From Ignavibacteriales bacterium (lineage in GTDB: Bacteria > Bacteroidota > Ignavibacteria > Ignavibacteriales > Melioribacteraceae), in assembly GCA_020061355.1 (NCBI GenBank), contig JAGUYK010000022.1, forward strand, positions 1-64,000: 64,000 nucleotides of DNA, in the 5' to 3' direction. The notes beneath the pieces are model-generated. The model saw nothing but the letters and a program-made list of their open reading frames with translations. It was not told where the DNA came from and searched no databases. The first letter of the stretch is position 1; the number at the start of each line of letters is the position of its first letter. A program made the position numbers and the translations under genes. Positions 8,858 through 16,735 of the stretch are shown one piece after another.

Positions 8858-9817
8858 TTATGACTTATAAAAAACTAAAGCCGAAGCTCCTTTAATACCG
8901 GCCTCGTTCTTAAGTTTTGCTGGAATTACTACAACCCTGCTTTGAAATGGTTTCATCACACGAGACTTTAACGTTTCTTCAACAGAAGTAAAAAGTAATT
9001 CACCGAATCCGGCAACACCGCCTCCAATAATTATAGTTGCAATATCCATAATATTAACTGCGTTGCTTAAACCATATCCTAAGCGTTTGCCTGTGTCTAT
9101 AATAACAGAGCCTGCAAATTGATCACCCCGTTCTGCAGCTTCATGAATTATTTGAGGATTCAATTTATCAAGATTATTACCACATAATTCCAATAAAATT
9201 GACTTTTTAACTCTCTGAAGTTCGGTTTTAACTCTTTCAATCAGATAGTTACTTCCTATGTATGCCTCAACGCAACCGAAAGAACCGCACTTGCAAGGAA
9301 CGCCTTCAGCATCAATAGTAACATGACCTAATTCTCCTGCACCGCCCACTTCCCCTCTGTAAATTTTTTTGTTGATTATGATTCCGCCTCCGACACCAGT
9401 TCCTAAAGTAATCATAATAAAGTTTTCATATTTCCTTCCGGCGCCATAAATCAACTCACCTATTGCAGCAGCATTAGCGTCATTTTCTACAAAGACTTCT
9501 ACCTTAAATTCTTTTTTGATGAGATTTCCGAGATGTATTTTTCCCCATCCGGGAAAATTCGGCGGGTCTTCTACTGTTCCCTTTTTAATTCTTATTGTTC
9601 CCGGCGAACCGACTCCGATACCGAGAATTTTGTGACCATCTTTTTTTAATAACTGTTTTATTCCCTTTTTTATTTGACTAACAACGGCTTTAGGTCCATC
9701 GTTTGCCAGACTATCGATTGATACTTTTTCAGCTATCTTCCCTTTCTCATCAACTAAACCAATTTTAATTGATGTACCACCAAGATCAACTCCTATCGCA
9801 TATTTTTTCTTCGGCAT
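8858..9817 (-). CDS. ROK-family sugar kinase (glucokinase-like)
   Basis: A 319-residue cytoplasmic ROK (repressor, ORF, kinase) protein without a DNA-binding N-terminus, hence a kinase and not a repressor. The ATP phosphate-binding loop VDLGGTSIKIG lies at the N-terminus. The catalytic region FVENDANAAAIGE follows near 112-124, then the phosphate-binding GTGVGGGII. The ROK zinc signature CKCGSFGCVEAYIGS (about 176-190) holds three cysteines. Known ROK kinases phosphorylate glucose, N-acetylglucosamine, N-acetylmannosamine or allose. Glucose is the commonest and would fit the glucan-active GH13 enzyme at 24.7-28.3 kb, but the substrate is inferred. Start ATG 9817 has GAGGAT upstream. It sits 8 bp after the LEA-like lipoprotein stop within the same operon. 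Confidence 0.88.
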   Translation of the reverse strand: MPKKKYAIGVDLGGTSIKIGLVDEKGKIAEKVSIDSLANDGPKAVVSQIKKGIKQLLKKDGHKILGIGVGSPGTIRIKKGTVEDPPNFPGWGKIHLGNLIKKEFKVEVFVENDANAAAIGELIYGAGRKYENFIMITLGTGVGGGIIINKKIYRGEVGGAGELGHVTIDAEGVPCKCGSFGCVEAYIGSNYLIERVKTELQRVKKSILLELCGNNLDKLNPQIIHEAAERGDQFAGSVIIDTGKRLGYGLSNAVNIMDIATIIIGGGVAGFGELLFTSVEETLKSRVMKPFQSRVVVIPAKLKNEAGIKGASALVFYKS

Positions 9818-9825
9818 TAAAATCC

Positions 9826-10425
9826 TCAGTTAAATGTTTTATCTACAATTGTAATTTCATTAGGATAATTGATATTACCGATCGGCGTACCAACAACCGG
9901 TTTAACTAATAGCTTAATATTAGATGTTGACCCGCTAATGCCGCCAAGATTTAATAACAGTGAAAGAATGTCATCAAGACTTTTTTCTTTCATACTTTTG
10001 GCGATATCAAAGTCAATGTTAAGGGTTATCAATGTCGATTCACCTTTGCCGGGTACATTAATCGGCTTATCAATATTTCCGGATAAGACTTCCTTTTCAT
10101 TTAGAAAGAGCTTGTATGGAAAAGATTCAAGTGTTAAATCAGTTGCAGGTGAACCCCCACTTCCATCATTTGGATTTTTTGCTTCGATATTTAACGAAAA
10201 AGTAAGAGGTAAATTACCTTTTAAAACACCTGACGAGAGCTTAAGCATTTCCAATGAAGAGAAATCGCTAAGAGATTTTTTGCTGCCGATGTTTATTCCG
10301 AGTATTTTATAATCCACCGCTGAATGAATTTTGTATTTCAACCGCGAAATATTTTCGAAGGTCTGCAGGATGCTGCAGCTTTGAACGAATGTTAGTAAAA
10401 TTATAAGACTAATTAACTTGCGCAC
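9826..10425 (-). CDS. LEA-type-2 (WHy-domain) lipoprotein
   Basis: About 199 residues if translation starts at GTG 10425. That start gives a compact lipoprotein signal MRKLISLIILLTFVQSC, with the lipobox VQS-C, and has AGGAG ten bases upstream. A longer frame opening with TTG at 10443 would include that ribosome-binding site inside the gene, so I reject it. The mature part resembles LEA14/WHy proteins: the NPND motif (IEAKNPND), FPYKLFLNEKEVLSG, and INVPGKGESTLITLNIDFD, a beta-sandwich associated with desiccation or envelope stress. The protein should be anchored to a membrane in the periplasm. It overlaps the end of the upstream oxidoreductase gene by 17 bp, which suggests translational coupling. 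Confidence 0.75.
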   Translation of the reverse strand: MRKLISLIILLTFVQSCSILQTFENISRLKYKIHSAVDYKILGINIGSKKSLSDFSSLEMLKLSSGVLKGNLPLTFSLNIEAKNPNDGSGGSPATDLTLESFPYKLFLNEKEVLSGNIDKPINVPGKGESTLITLNIDFDIAKSMKEKSLDDILSLLLNLGGISGSTSNIKLLVKPVVGTPIGNINYPNEITIVDKTFN

Positions 10426-11410
10426 GTGAAATTGACTCCTCAATTTTTTTAATTATCATTTCGGCTACTTTCAATGCTTTTAACCCATCTGAACCTGAAA
10501 CCGGGGGTCTGGTTTTATTAAGGATAGAATTAACAAAAAGTTGCAGTTCATGCTGCAAAGCATTTATTTCTTTCTGTTCCGGCTGTTCATATACCACTGC
10601 TTTTTTTCTATCACCAATTCCTATTTCACCGAATGAAATAAAAGGGCTATCCGGCATATCGCCCGGTGAAATCAACCGATATACTTCCGAAACACCTGTA
10701 ATGAAATCCAAAGTTATATAAGTATCTCGCTGAAACATTCGCATCTTACGCATTTTTTTTTGCGAGATTCTGCTTGCCGTTACATTTGCAACAGCTCCAT
10801 TCTCAAATTCCAATCGTGCGTTTGCAATATCAATTGTATCCGATACAACTGCCACGCCGCTTGCACTAACAGTGGCTACTTCACTTTTTACAAGGCTTAG
10901 AATAATATCAATGTCGTGAATCATTAGATCTAAAACAACGGCAACATCGGTACCGCGCGGATTGAACTGCGATAAACGGTCAGTCTGAATGAATAACGGA
11001 TTAAGATCATATTTCTCAAGTGAAATAAGCGCCGGATTAAATCTTTCGATATGCCCTACCTGGAAATTTAATTTTTTATCGTCTGCAATTTTAACAAGTT
11101 CTTCACCTTCGGAAATTGTAGTTGTAATCGGTTTTTCAACAAATACATGCTTATTGTTCGCAAAAGCTTTTTTAACCAACTCATAATGAGCGCTTGTTGT
11201 TGAAACAATTGATACGGCATCAACTTTTTTAATTAGTTCATCAATTGAATCAAATGCATTAACTTGAAATTCGTTAGCAACTATCTTCGCTTTCTCAAGG
11301 TCCTTATCGTAAATGCCAATAAATTCACAACCGTCAACTTCTTTGAATAATTTAGTGTGGAGTTTTCCAAGATGTCCGGTCCCAATCACACCAACTTTCA
11401 ATTTCTCCAT
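10409..11410 (-). CDS. Gfo/Idh/MocA-family sugar dehydrogenase
   Basis: A 333-residue NAD(P)-dependent oxidoreductase. The N-terminal Rossmann motif GVIGTGHLGKLH (7-18) and the EKPITTT motif (about 92-98), with the conserved lysine, are clear. GHIERFNPALI near 118 and MIHDIDIILSL near 163 complete the active-site region. The GHIERFNPA form is seen in homologues encoded near lipid A genes in Bacteroidota/Chlorobi, including proteins related to GnnA (a UDP-GlcNAc 3-dehydrogenase that helps make 3-amino lipid A). That link is suggestive only, because no aminotransferase partner (GnnB) is in the window. The gene overlaps both neighbours: the upstream plug gene by 13 bp and the downstream lipoprotein by 17 bp, as in a coupled operon that also ends in an LptD-like gene. 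Confidence 0.82.
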   Translation of the reverse strand: MEKLKVGVIGTGHLGKLHTKLFKEVDGCEFIGIYDKDLEKAKIVANEFQVNAFDSIDELIKKVDAVSIVSTTSAHYELVKKAFANNKHVFVEKPITTTISEGEELVKIADDKKLNFQVGHIERFNPALISLEKYDLNPLFIQTDRLSQFNPRGTDVAVVLDLMIHDIDIILSLVKSEVATVSASGVAVVSDTIDIANARLEFENGAVANVTASRISQKKMRKMRMFQRDTYITLDFITGVSEVYRLISPGDMPDSPFISFGEIGIGDRKKAVVYEQPEQKEINALQHELQLFVNSILNKTRPPVSGSDGLKALKVAEMIIKKIEESISRAQVN

Positions 11411-12645
11411 AGTTCACCAGATTTAATTTTTCTATAGCCGATTATTTTATCATAACCGCCTTTCTCAGTTGATTCATAGAACAGGAAAACATGATACTCG
11501 TTTACTGTTTCCCAATAATTCCCTTCCAGAATGTTCCAATCAATATTTTGGATACCATCATTATTAATATCCGCAGCTACAAACTGGTAATCGTATAATC
11601 CGCGTTTCAGTTCTATCTTTAAGTTTAGTAGTCCATTATCATCAAACATTTCATATTGAGGTAGAACTTGCCAGTTGTTAAAACTCCCTACAAGAAAAAC
11701 AGGTTTAGTAATGTTCTCAGGCGGTCTTATACTGAAATTAACATTCAAATATTCGGCATACTCATTTCGAAAATCGGTAAGGAATGCAGCACCATTAAAA
11801 TCTCTCCTCCCCTTCCTGAAAAAATTTGATGTTTCAATTCCATCATACTGTGCATTTACATTCTGTGTATTAAAACGGTTATAGTCGCGAAGTTCGGTTT
11901 GCCTGTATTCATTACCGGGTTTTATATCCCTTGCAATAAATGTAAATCTATTCGATCCATTCCATTCAAAAAAGCGGGTTTGGGTTAATTGATTACGGCT
12001 AATTAAAATCGGGTATTGAAGTTTACGGTTTTCAATAACTTCAACAGATTTTATATATGCGGAGAATAAACTATCCGGAAGCAGAAAAGAACTTTGTATG
12101 GCATAGGTGTAATTGAGATTGGCTAAATCCGAATCATAACCTTGAGAGCGTTCATTATCAATCCTTACGTTTAATTTTACTTCTGGAAATACTACATAAA
12201 ATTTACCTTCAGCATAAATTTCATCTGGATTCTGTGAGTCAACTATAAAAAATTTCCATTTACCTGAAAATGGGAAAGTAACATTTCTATTCGGAAATGA
12301 ACCTTGATAGTGATAACGTGCGCCGGTCACTCTTTGCGGTAACCGTTCAAACCAAATATTATACTCCGTGTTACAACCGGGATTCATCAAAAAAACATTA
12401 TCATATGGTTTCCAATCTGCATCGCAAAACCTGAACAAAATATTAAGATTCGGTATATGAACAGATTGAACATCAAATTCGATCGTAATACTTCCTTTGG
12501 TTGAATCTCTTAAATCAATTAAAGGAAATTCTGTTTGATCGATAGATGAATAAACTCTCAGACTCTTAATTTGAAAATCAGAGGCAAATGAGTAGCCGCT
12601 AAGAACAATTAACAGGAATAATAAGATTAATATATTTCTACGCAT
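11398..12645 (-). CDS. DUF5103 protein, type IX secretion system plug
   Basis: A 415-residue secreted protein with signal peptide MRRNILILLFLLIVLSGYSFA. It matches the DUF5103 family: VYSSIDQTEFPLIDLRDS near 31, FRFCDADWKPYDNVFLMNPG, PFSGKWKFFIVD, and a C-terminal immunoglobulin-like strand set with GSFNNWQVLPQYEM and LKRGLYDYQFV. In the cryo-EM structure of the Flavobacterium SprA translocon, a DUF5103 protein sits under the barrel and plugs it. The same role is inferred here from family membership. SprA itself is not in the window. The gene overlaps the 79-residue ORF upstream by 19 bp and the oxidoreductase downstream by 13 bp. Confidence 0.85.
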   Translation of the reverse strand: MRRNILILLFLLIVLSGYSFASDFQIKSLRVYSSIDQTEFPLIDLRDSTKGSITIEFDVQSVHIPNLNILFRFCDADWKPYDNVFLMNPGCNTEYNIWFERLPQRVTGARYHYQGSFPNRNVTFPFSGKWKFFIVDSQNPDEIYAEGKFYVVFPEVKLNVRIDNERSQGYDSDLANLNYTYAIQSSFLLPDSLFSAYIKSVEVIENRKLQYPILISRNQLTQTRFFEWNGSNRFTFIARDIKPGNEYRQTELRDYNRFNTQNVNAQYDGIETSNFFRKGRRDFNGAAFLTDFRNEYAEYLNVNFSIRPPENITKPVFLVGSFNNWQVLPQYEMFDDNGLLNLKIELKRGLYDYQFVAADINNDGIQNIDWNILEGNYWETVNEYHVFLFYESTEKGGYDKIIGYRKIKSGELWRN

Positions 12646-12866
12646 TTGATCGACGCAAATGGTACAAAAATATTATAAATCTGCTGTTCGCGGGAAGCTT
12701 CTAATAAAAGTCCCTCATCAAATGCAGATATTAATTTACCGGTCTTAAATACAATTTCATAGAAAACAGGATGATTCTCGTTCTCTTTACCGTAAACAAC
12801 ACCATAATTTTCATTCATGGTAATGTTTATCATTTTATCGATCTGTTTGTTCCAATCCATTTTCAT
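12627..12866 (-). CDS. Small conserved-looking hypothetical protein at the head of the envelope operon
   Basis: A 79-residue soluble protein with no signal peptide and no membrane segment. I do not recognise a family. It reads as a short alpha/beta protein: an N-terminal helix (WNKQIDKMINITM), then beta-prone stretches including FYEIVFKTGKLISAFDEGLLLEA and a final VPFASIKCVEIY. It overlaps the start of the T9SS plug gene by 19 bp, which argues that it is real and translationally coupled. ATG 12866 and ATG 12860 are both possible starts. It is probably the first gene of the 6.2-12.9 kb operon. Confidence 0.55.
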   Translation of the reverse strand: MKMDWNKQIDKMINITMNENYGVVYGKENENHPVFYEIVFKTGKLISAFDEGLLLEASREQQIYNIFVPFASIKCVEIY

Positions 12867-12987
12867 AGTTCTTTTACCCGTTGATTTTATTGCTAATTGT
12901 TGTTCAAAAAGTAGTTAAAAATGAGGTGTTTTACAATTGATAAAGATTTGAACAGTTAATTAAGGATGAAGTTGGGTAATGACGAAT

Positions 12988-13015
12988 GGTAGAGACGACC
13001 ATGCAGGCCGTCTCT
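12988..13015. repeat. Imperfect palindrome of the GGTAGAGACG family, copy 1
   Basis: An inverted repeat: AGAGACGACC (12991-13000), a 5-base loop, and GGCCGTCTCT (13006-13015), with one mismatch in ten pairs. It shares the leader TGGTAGAGACG with the copy at 18497-18522. It lies 12 bases past the stop of the TSGGD-repeat gene (stop at 13027), in the 160-bp gap before the small operon-leading ORF. It could form a hairpin at the 3' end of that gene, but no strong U-tract follows, so I call it a dispersed palindromic repeat and not a proven terminator. Confidence 0.6.
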
Positions 13016-13026
13016 ATAAGAGATAC

Positions 13027-13956
13027 TTATTTATCGTTAATATCTATGTCGCCGCCGGTAGTTTTACAAATGACCGATTCGCCACCGCCGTTAAATTCAC
13101 CCTTTAATCTGCTTCGTGTAACTTTTGTTGCTTTATAATTACTGAAATTACAATCAATATCCCCACCTGAAGTCTCAAAATCGACTGTAGCTTGAAAAGT
13201 TGAAGGGACAAATAATTTAATATCACCACCGGATGTAGATGCATACAATCCTTTATTATTTCCGGTATATTTTATTTCGATATCACCGCCAGAGGTCTTT
13301 GTAGAGATCTTTCCATTATTAACCTCAATCCTAATATCGCCACCGGAAGTTGAGGCAATTAGGTCGCCAGTCAATTCTTTCGTGTGAATATCGCCACCAG
13401 AAGTAGAGACGTCCGAATTTCCGGTATGTTTTAGAAGAATTATATCACCGCCGGAAGTTCGCACCTTCAATTCGCCACCTGTGTTTTTAAGATCTACATC
13501 GCCGCCAGAAGTATCCAGCTTAAATTGGCCATTCACATTTTGAATAAGTATATCTCCGCCAGAAGTTTCAACATTATTATTAAAACTTGCAGGTATCATC
13601 GCTTCGATTCGAACACTATAACCGCCGCCCCAATTAAAAAACCATGATCCTTCCCTTTTAGCAATAACTTCTACACCATCCCCGGTTCTTTCAATTGTAA
13701 ACTCCATTTTTTGTTCTGCTTTTCTATTCCCAAAAATTTTCACATAGACTTCATCTTTATTCCAGCTGTCGATTTTAATATCAGCACCAGATGCATCAAT
13801 AACGAGAGTCTCGTTAGGTTTAACACTGATAGATTTTTCCTTAATGAGTTTTAGATTGTCTGCAAAAATATTTGTCGAGAATGCAGAGCCAAATAATGCA
13901 ATCAACAGAATCAAAAGTATTTTTTTTGTTATCGAATAGTCAGTTGAGTATTTCAT
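13027..13956 (-). CDS. DUF4097-type beta-solenoid protein with TSGGD repeats
   Basis: A 309-residue exported protein. A signal peptide at residues about 12-32 (ILLILLIALFGSAFSTNIFA) is followed by a repetitive region. The tetrapeptide SGGD, usually as TSGGDI, recurs eight times at intervals of roughly 16-25 residues from about 135 to 270, and a ninth variant, TTGGDIDI, lies at the extreme C-terminus. This is the pattern of DUF4097 'putative adhesin' proteins, a right-handed beta-helix in which each turn carries one GGD corner. Function is unknown; surface or periplasmic scaffolding is the usual guess. Start ATG 13956 has a good AGGAG nine bases upstream. The gene is transcribed divergently from the PAP2 gene. 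Confidence 0.8.
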   Translation of the reverse strand: MKYSTDYSITKKILLILLIALFGSAFSTNIFADNLKLIKEKSISVKPNETLVIDASGADIKIDSWNKDEVYVKIFGNRKAEQKMEFTIERTGDGVEVIAKREGSWFFNWGGGYSVRIEAMIPASFNNNVETSGGDILIQNVNGQFKLDTSGGDVDLKNTGGELKVRTSGGDIILLKHTGNSDVSTSGGDIHTKELTGDLIASTSGGDIRIEVNNGKISTKTSGGDIEIKYTGNNKGLYASTSGGDIKLFVPSTFQATVDFETSGGDIDCNFSNYKATKVTRSRLKGEFNGGGESVICKTTGGDIDINDK

Positions 13957-14099
13957 TGTAATTCTCCTAATTATTTTAATTTATCTGCAACTTTAGACTT
14001 ATGGAGTTTTTAGAAAGTTACATGTATTTTGACTATCGGGATGAAAAATTAGTTGTATTATCTAAGAATATTTCTTTAATGTCGAAAAGAAGAGCTTTT

Positions 14100-14879
14100 A
14101 TGCCGAATTCCACAATTAAGCAAACCAGCATATCGATGATTATATTTTTATTTTTTTTCCAAAATATAATCGCTCAAAACAACCTTAATTTCCGTCAGTT
14201 TATTAATGAAACAGGAAATTTTATCAAACAACCTGCAAACTGGGAGGCAAAAGATTGGGGGTTACTGGGTTTAACAGCTGCATCATCATTATTGATTATG
14301 CAATTTGAGGACCATGTTCGCGATGAAATATTAATAAAAAGAGGAAATTATAACAGTATTCCGGTTGAATTTGGTAGAATTTGGGGCGAACCTTATAACA
14401 CAGCACTTATAAGCGGAGTAAATGTTCTTTCCGGAATTGCTAACAATAACTATTTAAACAAGAAAGTAGCTTTCGAGATTATTCAGTCGGCTCTTTACAC
14501 AGGCTTGGTTACACAGTTTTTAAAAATAGCATTCGGAAAATCAAGACCTTATACAGGTGAAGGTTCATCTAACTTTTCACCAATAAATTTCTCCGGTGAT
14601 GATAACTGGTCGTTTATTTCCGGGCATACAAGTTTGGGTTTCTCATTATCAACGGTACTATCTGAAAATTCTAAAAATGAATTCATGAAATTTCTTTATT
14701 ATGTTCCAGCAATTTTGACAGCATATTCGAGAGTATATCAGGATAAACATTGGGTCTCTGATGTATTTCTTGGTGCATTACTAGGATATGCAATTGGTAA
14801 ATGGACTGTGAAAATTCACGATATAAATGAGAAGCAACTATTACCAAATCAGCAATTCTCATTTGTAATTCCTTTTTAA
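14100..14879 (+). CDS. PAP2-family phosphatase, exported or membrane-associated
   Basis: About 259 residues from ATG 14100. This start gives a clean signal sequence (MPNSTIKQTSISMIIFLFFFQ, ending near IIAQ) and has a purine-rich AAGAAGAG upstream; an open frame also extends back to 14001. All three PAP2 acid-phosphatase motifs are present: KIAFGKSRP (K-x6-RP), SFISGHTS (variant of PSGH) and SRVYQDKHWVSD (SR-x5-H-x3-D), the last histidine being the nucleophile. Family members dephosphorylate undecaprenyl diphosphate, phosphatidylglycerol phosphate or lipid A. The substrate here is open. The 3' end is closed by a 10-bp-stem hairpin shared with the convergent pntB gene. Confidence 0.85.
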   Translation: MPNSTIKQTSISMIIFLFFFQNIIAQNNLNFRQFINETGNFIKQPANWEAKDWGLLGLTAASSLLIMQFEDHVRDEILIKRGNYNSIPVEFGRIWGEPYNTALISGVNVLSGIANNNYLNKKVAFEIIQSALYTGLVTQFLKIAFGKSRPYTGEGSSNFSPINFSGDDNWSFISGHTSLGFSLSTVLSENSKNEFMKFLYYVPAILTAYSRVYQDKHWVSDVFLGALLGYAIGKWTVKIHDINEKQLLPNQQFSFVIPF

Positions 14880-14886
14880 AATAAAA

Positions 14887-14910
14887 ATGCCATCTTAAAT
14901 AAGATGGCAT
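14887..14910. terminator. Bidirectional hairpin between PAP2 gene and pntB
   Basis: A perfect 10-bp stem, ATGCCATCTT (14887-14896) and AAGATGGCAT (14901-14910), with a 4-base loop. It sits between two convergent gene ends. An A-rich run (ATAAAAA) lies on its left and T-rich sequence on its right, so it can act as a factor-independent terminator in both directions. Confidence 0.75.
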
Positions 14911-14930
14911 TCAATCAATTTACTATTTCT

Positions 14931-16325
14931 TTATACGTTCTTTAATTCCTGGGTAAGTTTAGCAACAGCATCTTTTGCATCGCCGAAATACATCAATGAA
15001 TTCGGATAAAAGAATAATTCATTCTCAATTCCGGCATAACCAACATTCATAGAACGTTTATTTATAACAACCGTTTTTGAATAATCGACATTGAGAATAG
15101 GCATTCCATAAATAGGACTATTCTTATCATTTCGTGCAGCCGGATTAACAACATCATTTGCACCAATAATTAATGAAATATCAGTGTTCGGGAAGTCATC
15201 ATTAATTTCTTCCATCGATAACATTTTGTCGTAAGATATTTGTGCTTCAGCTAAAAGAACATTCATATGACCGGGCATTCTACCTGCAACGGGGTGAATT
15301 GCAAATCTTACTTTCTTCCCTTTGGCTTCGAGTAAATTTACTAAATCGCGAACCGCATGCTGTGCCTGGGCAACTGCCATACCGTAACCGGGGACAATAA
15401 TAATATTTTCGGCAGCGTCAAAAATCATTGCTAGTTCTTCAGAATCAACTGACTTAACCTGTCCTTTTGGTGAGGTTGTTGTTGTAGCCGGACCGGTTGA
15501 GCCGGCATTTTCCCAGCCGCCCATAACAACATTCAATAATGATCGGTTCATCCCTTTACACATAATCATTGTAAGAATAATTCCGGAAGCTCCAACAAGA
15601 GCACCAGCTATAATCAATTGATTATTCTGTAGTACAAAACCTGTCGATGCGGCTGCAAGTCCGGAGTATGAATTAAGTAATGAAATTGCAACCGGCATAT
15701 CGGCACCTCCGATTGGAAGAACAAGTAGTACACCCAGCACCAATGATACTGCAGCAATTGCAATTACAAGTGTTTCCAATGTCGGATCAATTACGAAAAA
15801 TACACCCGCTGCAATTAATCCGACAAACAGAATTACATTAAGAGGATGCTGACCCGGATACTTTACAACTTTACCAGTTACGATCCCCTGCAATTTACCA
15901 AATGCAATTAGTGACCCTGTTAATGTTACGGCACCAATAATTAAACTTAGAACAATTGTTATATTGGTTGCATCGTTAAAAGTCCATGTAGTAAAATTTT
16001 TCATTTTATAGTATTCCGATAGCGCTACAAGTAGTGAAGCCCCGCCACCAAAACCGTTTAACAGACCAACCATTTGCGGCATTCCGGTCATTGGAGTTTT
16101 AATTGCCATTAATACACCGGTCGTACCGCCAATAACAAAACCGATTATTATCCATTCGAATGTGAGTACATGCTGATCGAATAAAGTAACGATAATCGCT
16201 ATAAACATTCCCAGTGCAGCAAGAAAGTTTCCCTTACGTGCGGTTTTGGGAGAGCTTAAATTTTTTATTCCAAATATGAATAGTACTGATGCAATTAAAT
16301 ATGATAACTCTATTAGTATTCTCAT
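14931..16325 (-). CDS. pntB: NAD(P) transhydrogenase subunit beta
   Basis: A 464-residue inner-membrane protein. It forms the NADP(H)-binding domain III and most of the proton channel of the energy-coupled transhydrogenase, which uses the proton-motive force to reduce NADP+ with NADH. Around nine membrane segments (about 1-260) include GMPQMVGLLNGFGGGAS near 82 and GGADMPVAISLLNSYSGLAAA near 207. The C-terminal NADP site shows VPGYGMAVAQAQHAV (GxGxxA/V fold), RFAIHPVAGRMPGHMNVLLAEA and GANDVVNPAA. The length matches PntB (about 460). It follows pntAB by 8 bp and ends at the shared hairpin. Confidence 0.95.
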   Translation of the reverse strand: MRILIELSYLIASVLFIFGIKNLSSPKTARKGNFLAALGMFIAIIVTLFDQHVLTFEWIIIGFVIGGTTGVLMAIKTPMTGMPQMVGLLNGFGGGASLLVALSEYYKMKNFTTWTFNDATNITIVLSLIIGAVTLTGSLIAFGKLQGIVTGKVVKYPGQHPLNVILFVGLIAAGVFFVIDPTLETLVIAIAAVSLVLGVLLVLPIGGADMPVAISLLNSYSGLAAASTGFVLQNNQLIIAGALVGASGIILTMIMCKGMNRSLLNVVMGGWENAGSTGPATTTTSPKGQVKSVDSEELAMIFDAAENIIIVPGYGMAVAQAQHAVRDLVNLLEAKGKKVRFAIHPVAGRMPGHMNVLLAEAQISYDKMLSMEEINDDFPNTDISLIIGANDVVNPAARNDKNSPIYGMPILNVDYSKTVVINKRSMNVGYAGIENELFFYPNSLMYFGDAKDAVAKLTQELKNV

Positions 16326-16333
16326 TTTTCAAC

Positions 16334-16618
16334 TCACTTCTTTTTGAACATTTTTAACATTCTGTCGGTTACTAAAAATCCGCCGACAACATTAATTGTA
16401 GCAAAGATCATTGCTATTAAACCGAGAATTGTGCTTATCGTAAACTCTTCCAAACCGGCACTAAGTATGGCTCCTACGATTGTAATTCCCGATATTGCAT
16501 TTGAACCTGACATTAATGGTGTGTGTAATGTTGGCGGAACTTTTGTAATCAGCTCGAACCCGACAAATATCGCAAGGACGAATACATACAAGAGCATTAT
16601 TAATCCGATACTTTCCAT
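16334..16618 (-). CDS. pntAB: NAD(P) transhydrogenase membrane subunit (alpha-2)
   Basis: A 94-residue integral membrane protein with three hydrophobic helices. It corresponds to the C-terminal domain II part of E. coli PntA, encoded separately here as in the three-gene form of the enzyme. The signature VPPTLHTPLMSGSNAISGI (about 28-46) is diagnostic. Start ATG 16618 has AGGAG eight bases upstream. It assembles with the soluble NAD-binding subunit encoded upstream and with PntB downstream. The 117-bp gap between it and pntA holds the GATC-rich palindromes described separately. Confidence 0.95.
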   Translation of the reverse strand: MESIGLIMLLYVFVLAIFVGFELITKVPPTLHTPLMSGSNAISGITIVGAILSAGLEEFTISTILGLIAMIFATINVVGGFLVTDRMLKMFKKK

Positions 16619-16682
16619 TATTTACTCCTACTATTTATTTACAATTTTTATTTATTGTTAAACTTCTGATCTTGCTCATTTT

Positions 16683-16715
16683 CTTGATCATGATCAAGTA
16701 CAAGATTATGATCAT
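16683..16715. repeat. GATC-rich palindrome and AAGATTATGATCAT element inside the pnt operon
   Basis: A perfect 16-bp palindrome, CTTGATCATGATCAAG (16683-16698), is followed at once by CAAGATTATGATCAT (16701-16715). Partial copies of the same words (TGATCTTGCTCATT) flank it on the left. The 14-base word AAGATTATGATCAT recurs at 55797-55810. The element occupies the gap between pntA and pntAB and has no U-tract. It is better described as a short dispersed repeat, possibly an mRNA-processing hairpin, than as a terminator. Confidence 0.6.
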
Positions 16716-16735
16716 ATAAACATTATTGTGTGATT

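Noticed and set aside
10426-10443. Longer TTG-initiated form of the LEA-like lipoprotein
   Set aside because: Its first codons contain the AGGAG ribosome-binding site and destroy the normal lipoprotein signal; GTG 10425 fits better.
16619-16735. Riboswitch or terminator between pntA and pntAB
   Set aside because: The palindromes have no U-tract and no known aptamer features; they match a dispersed repeat elsewhere.
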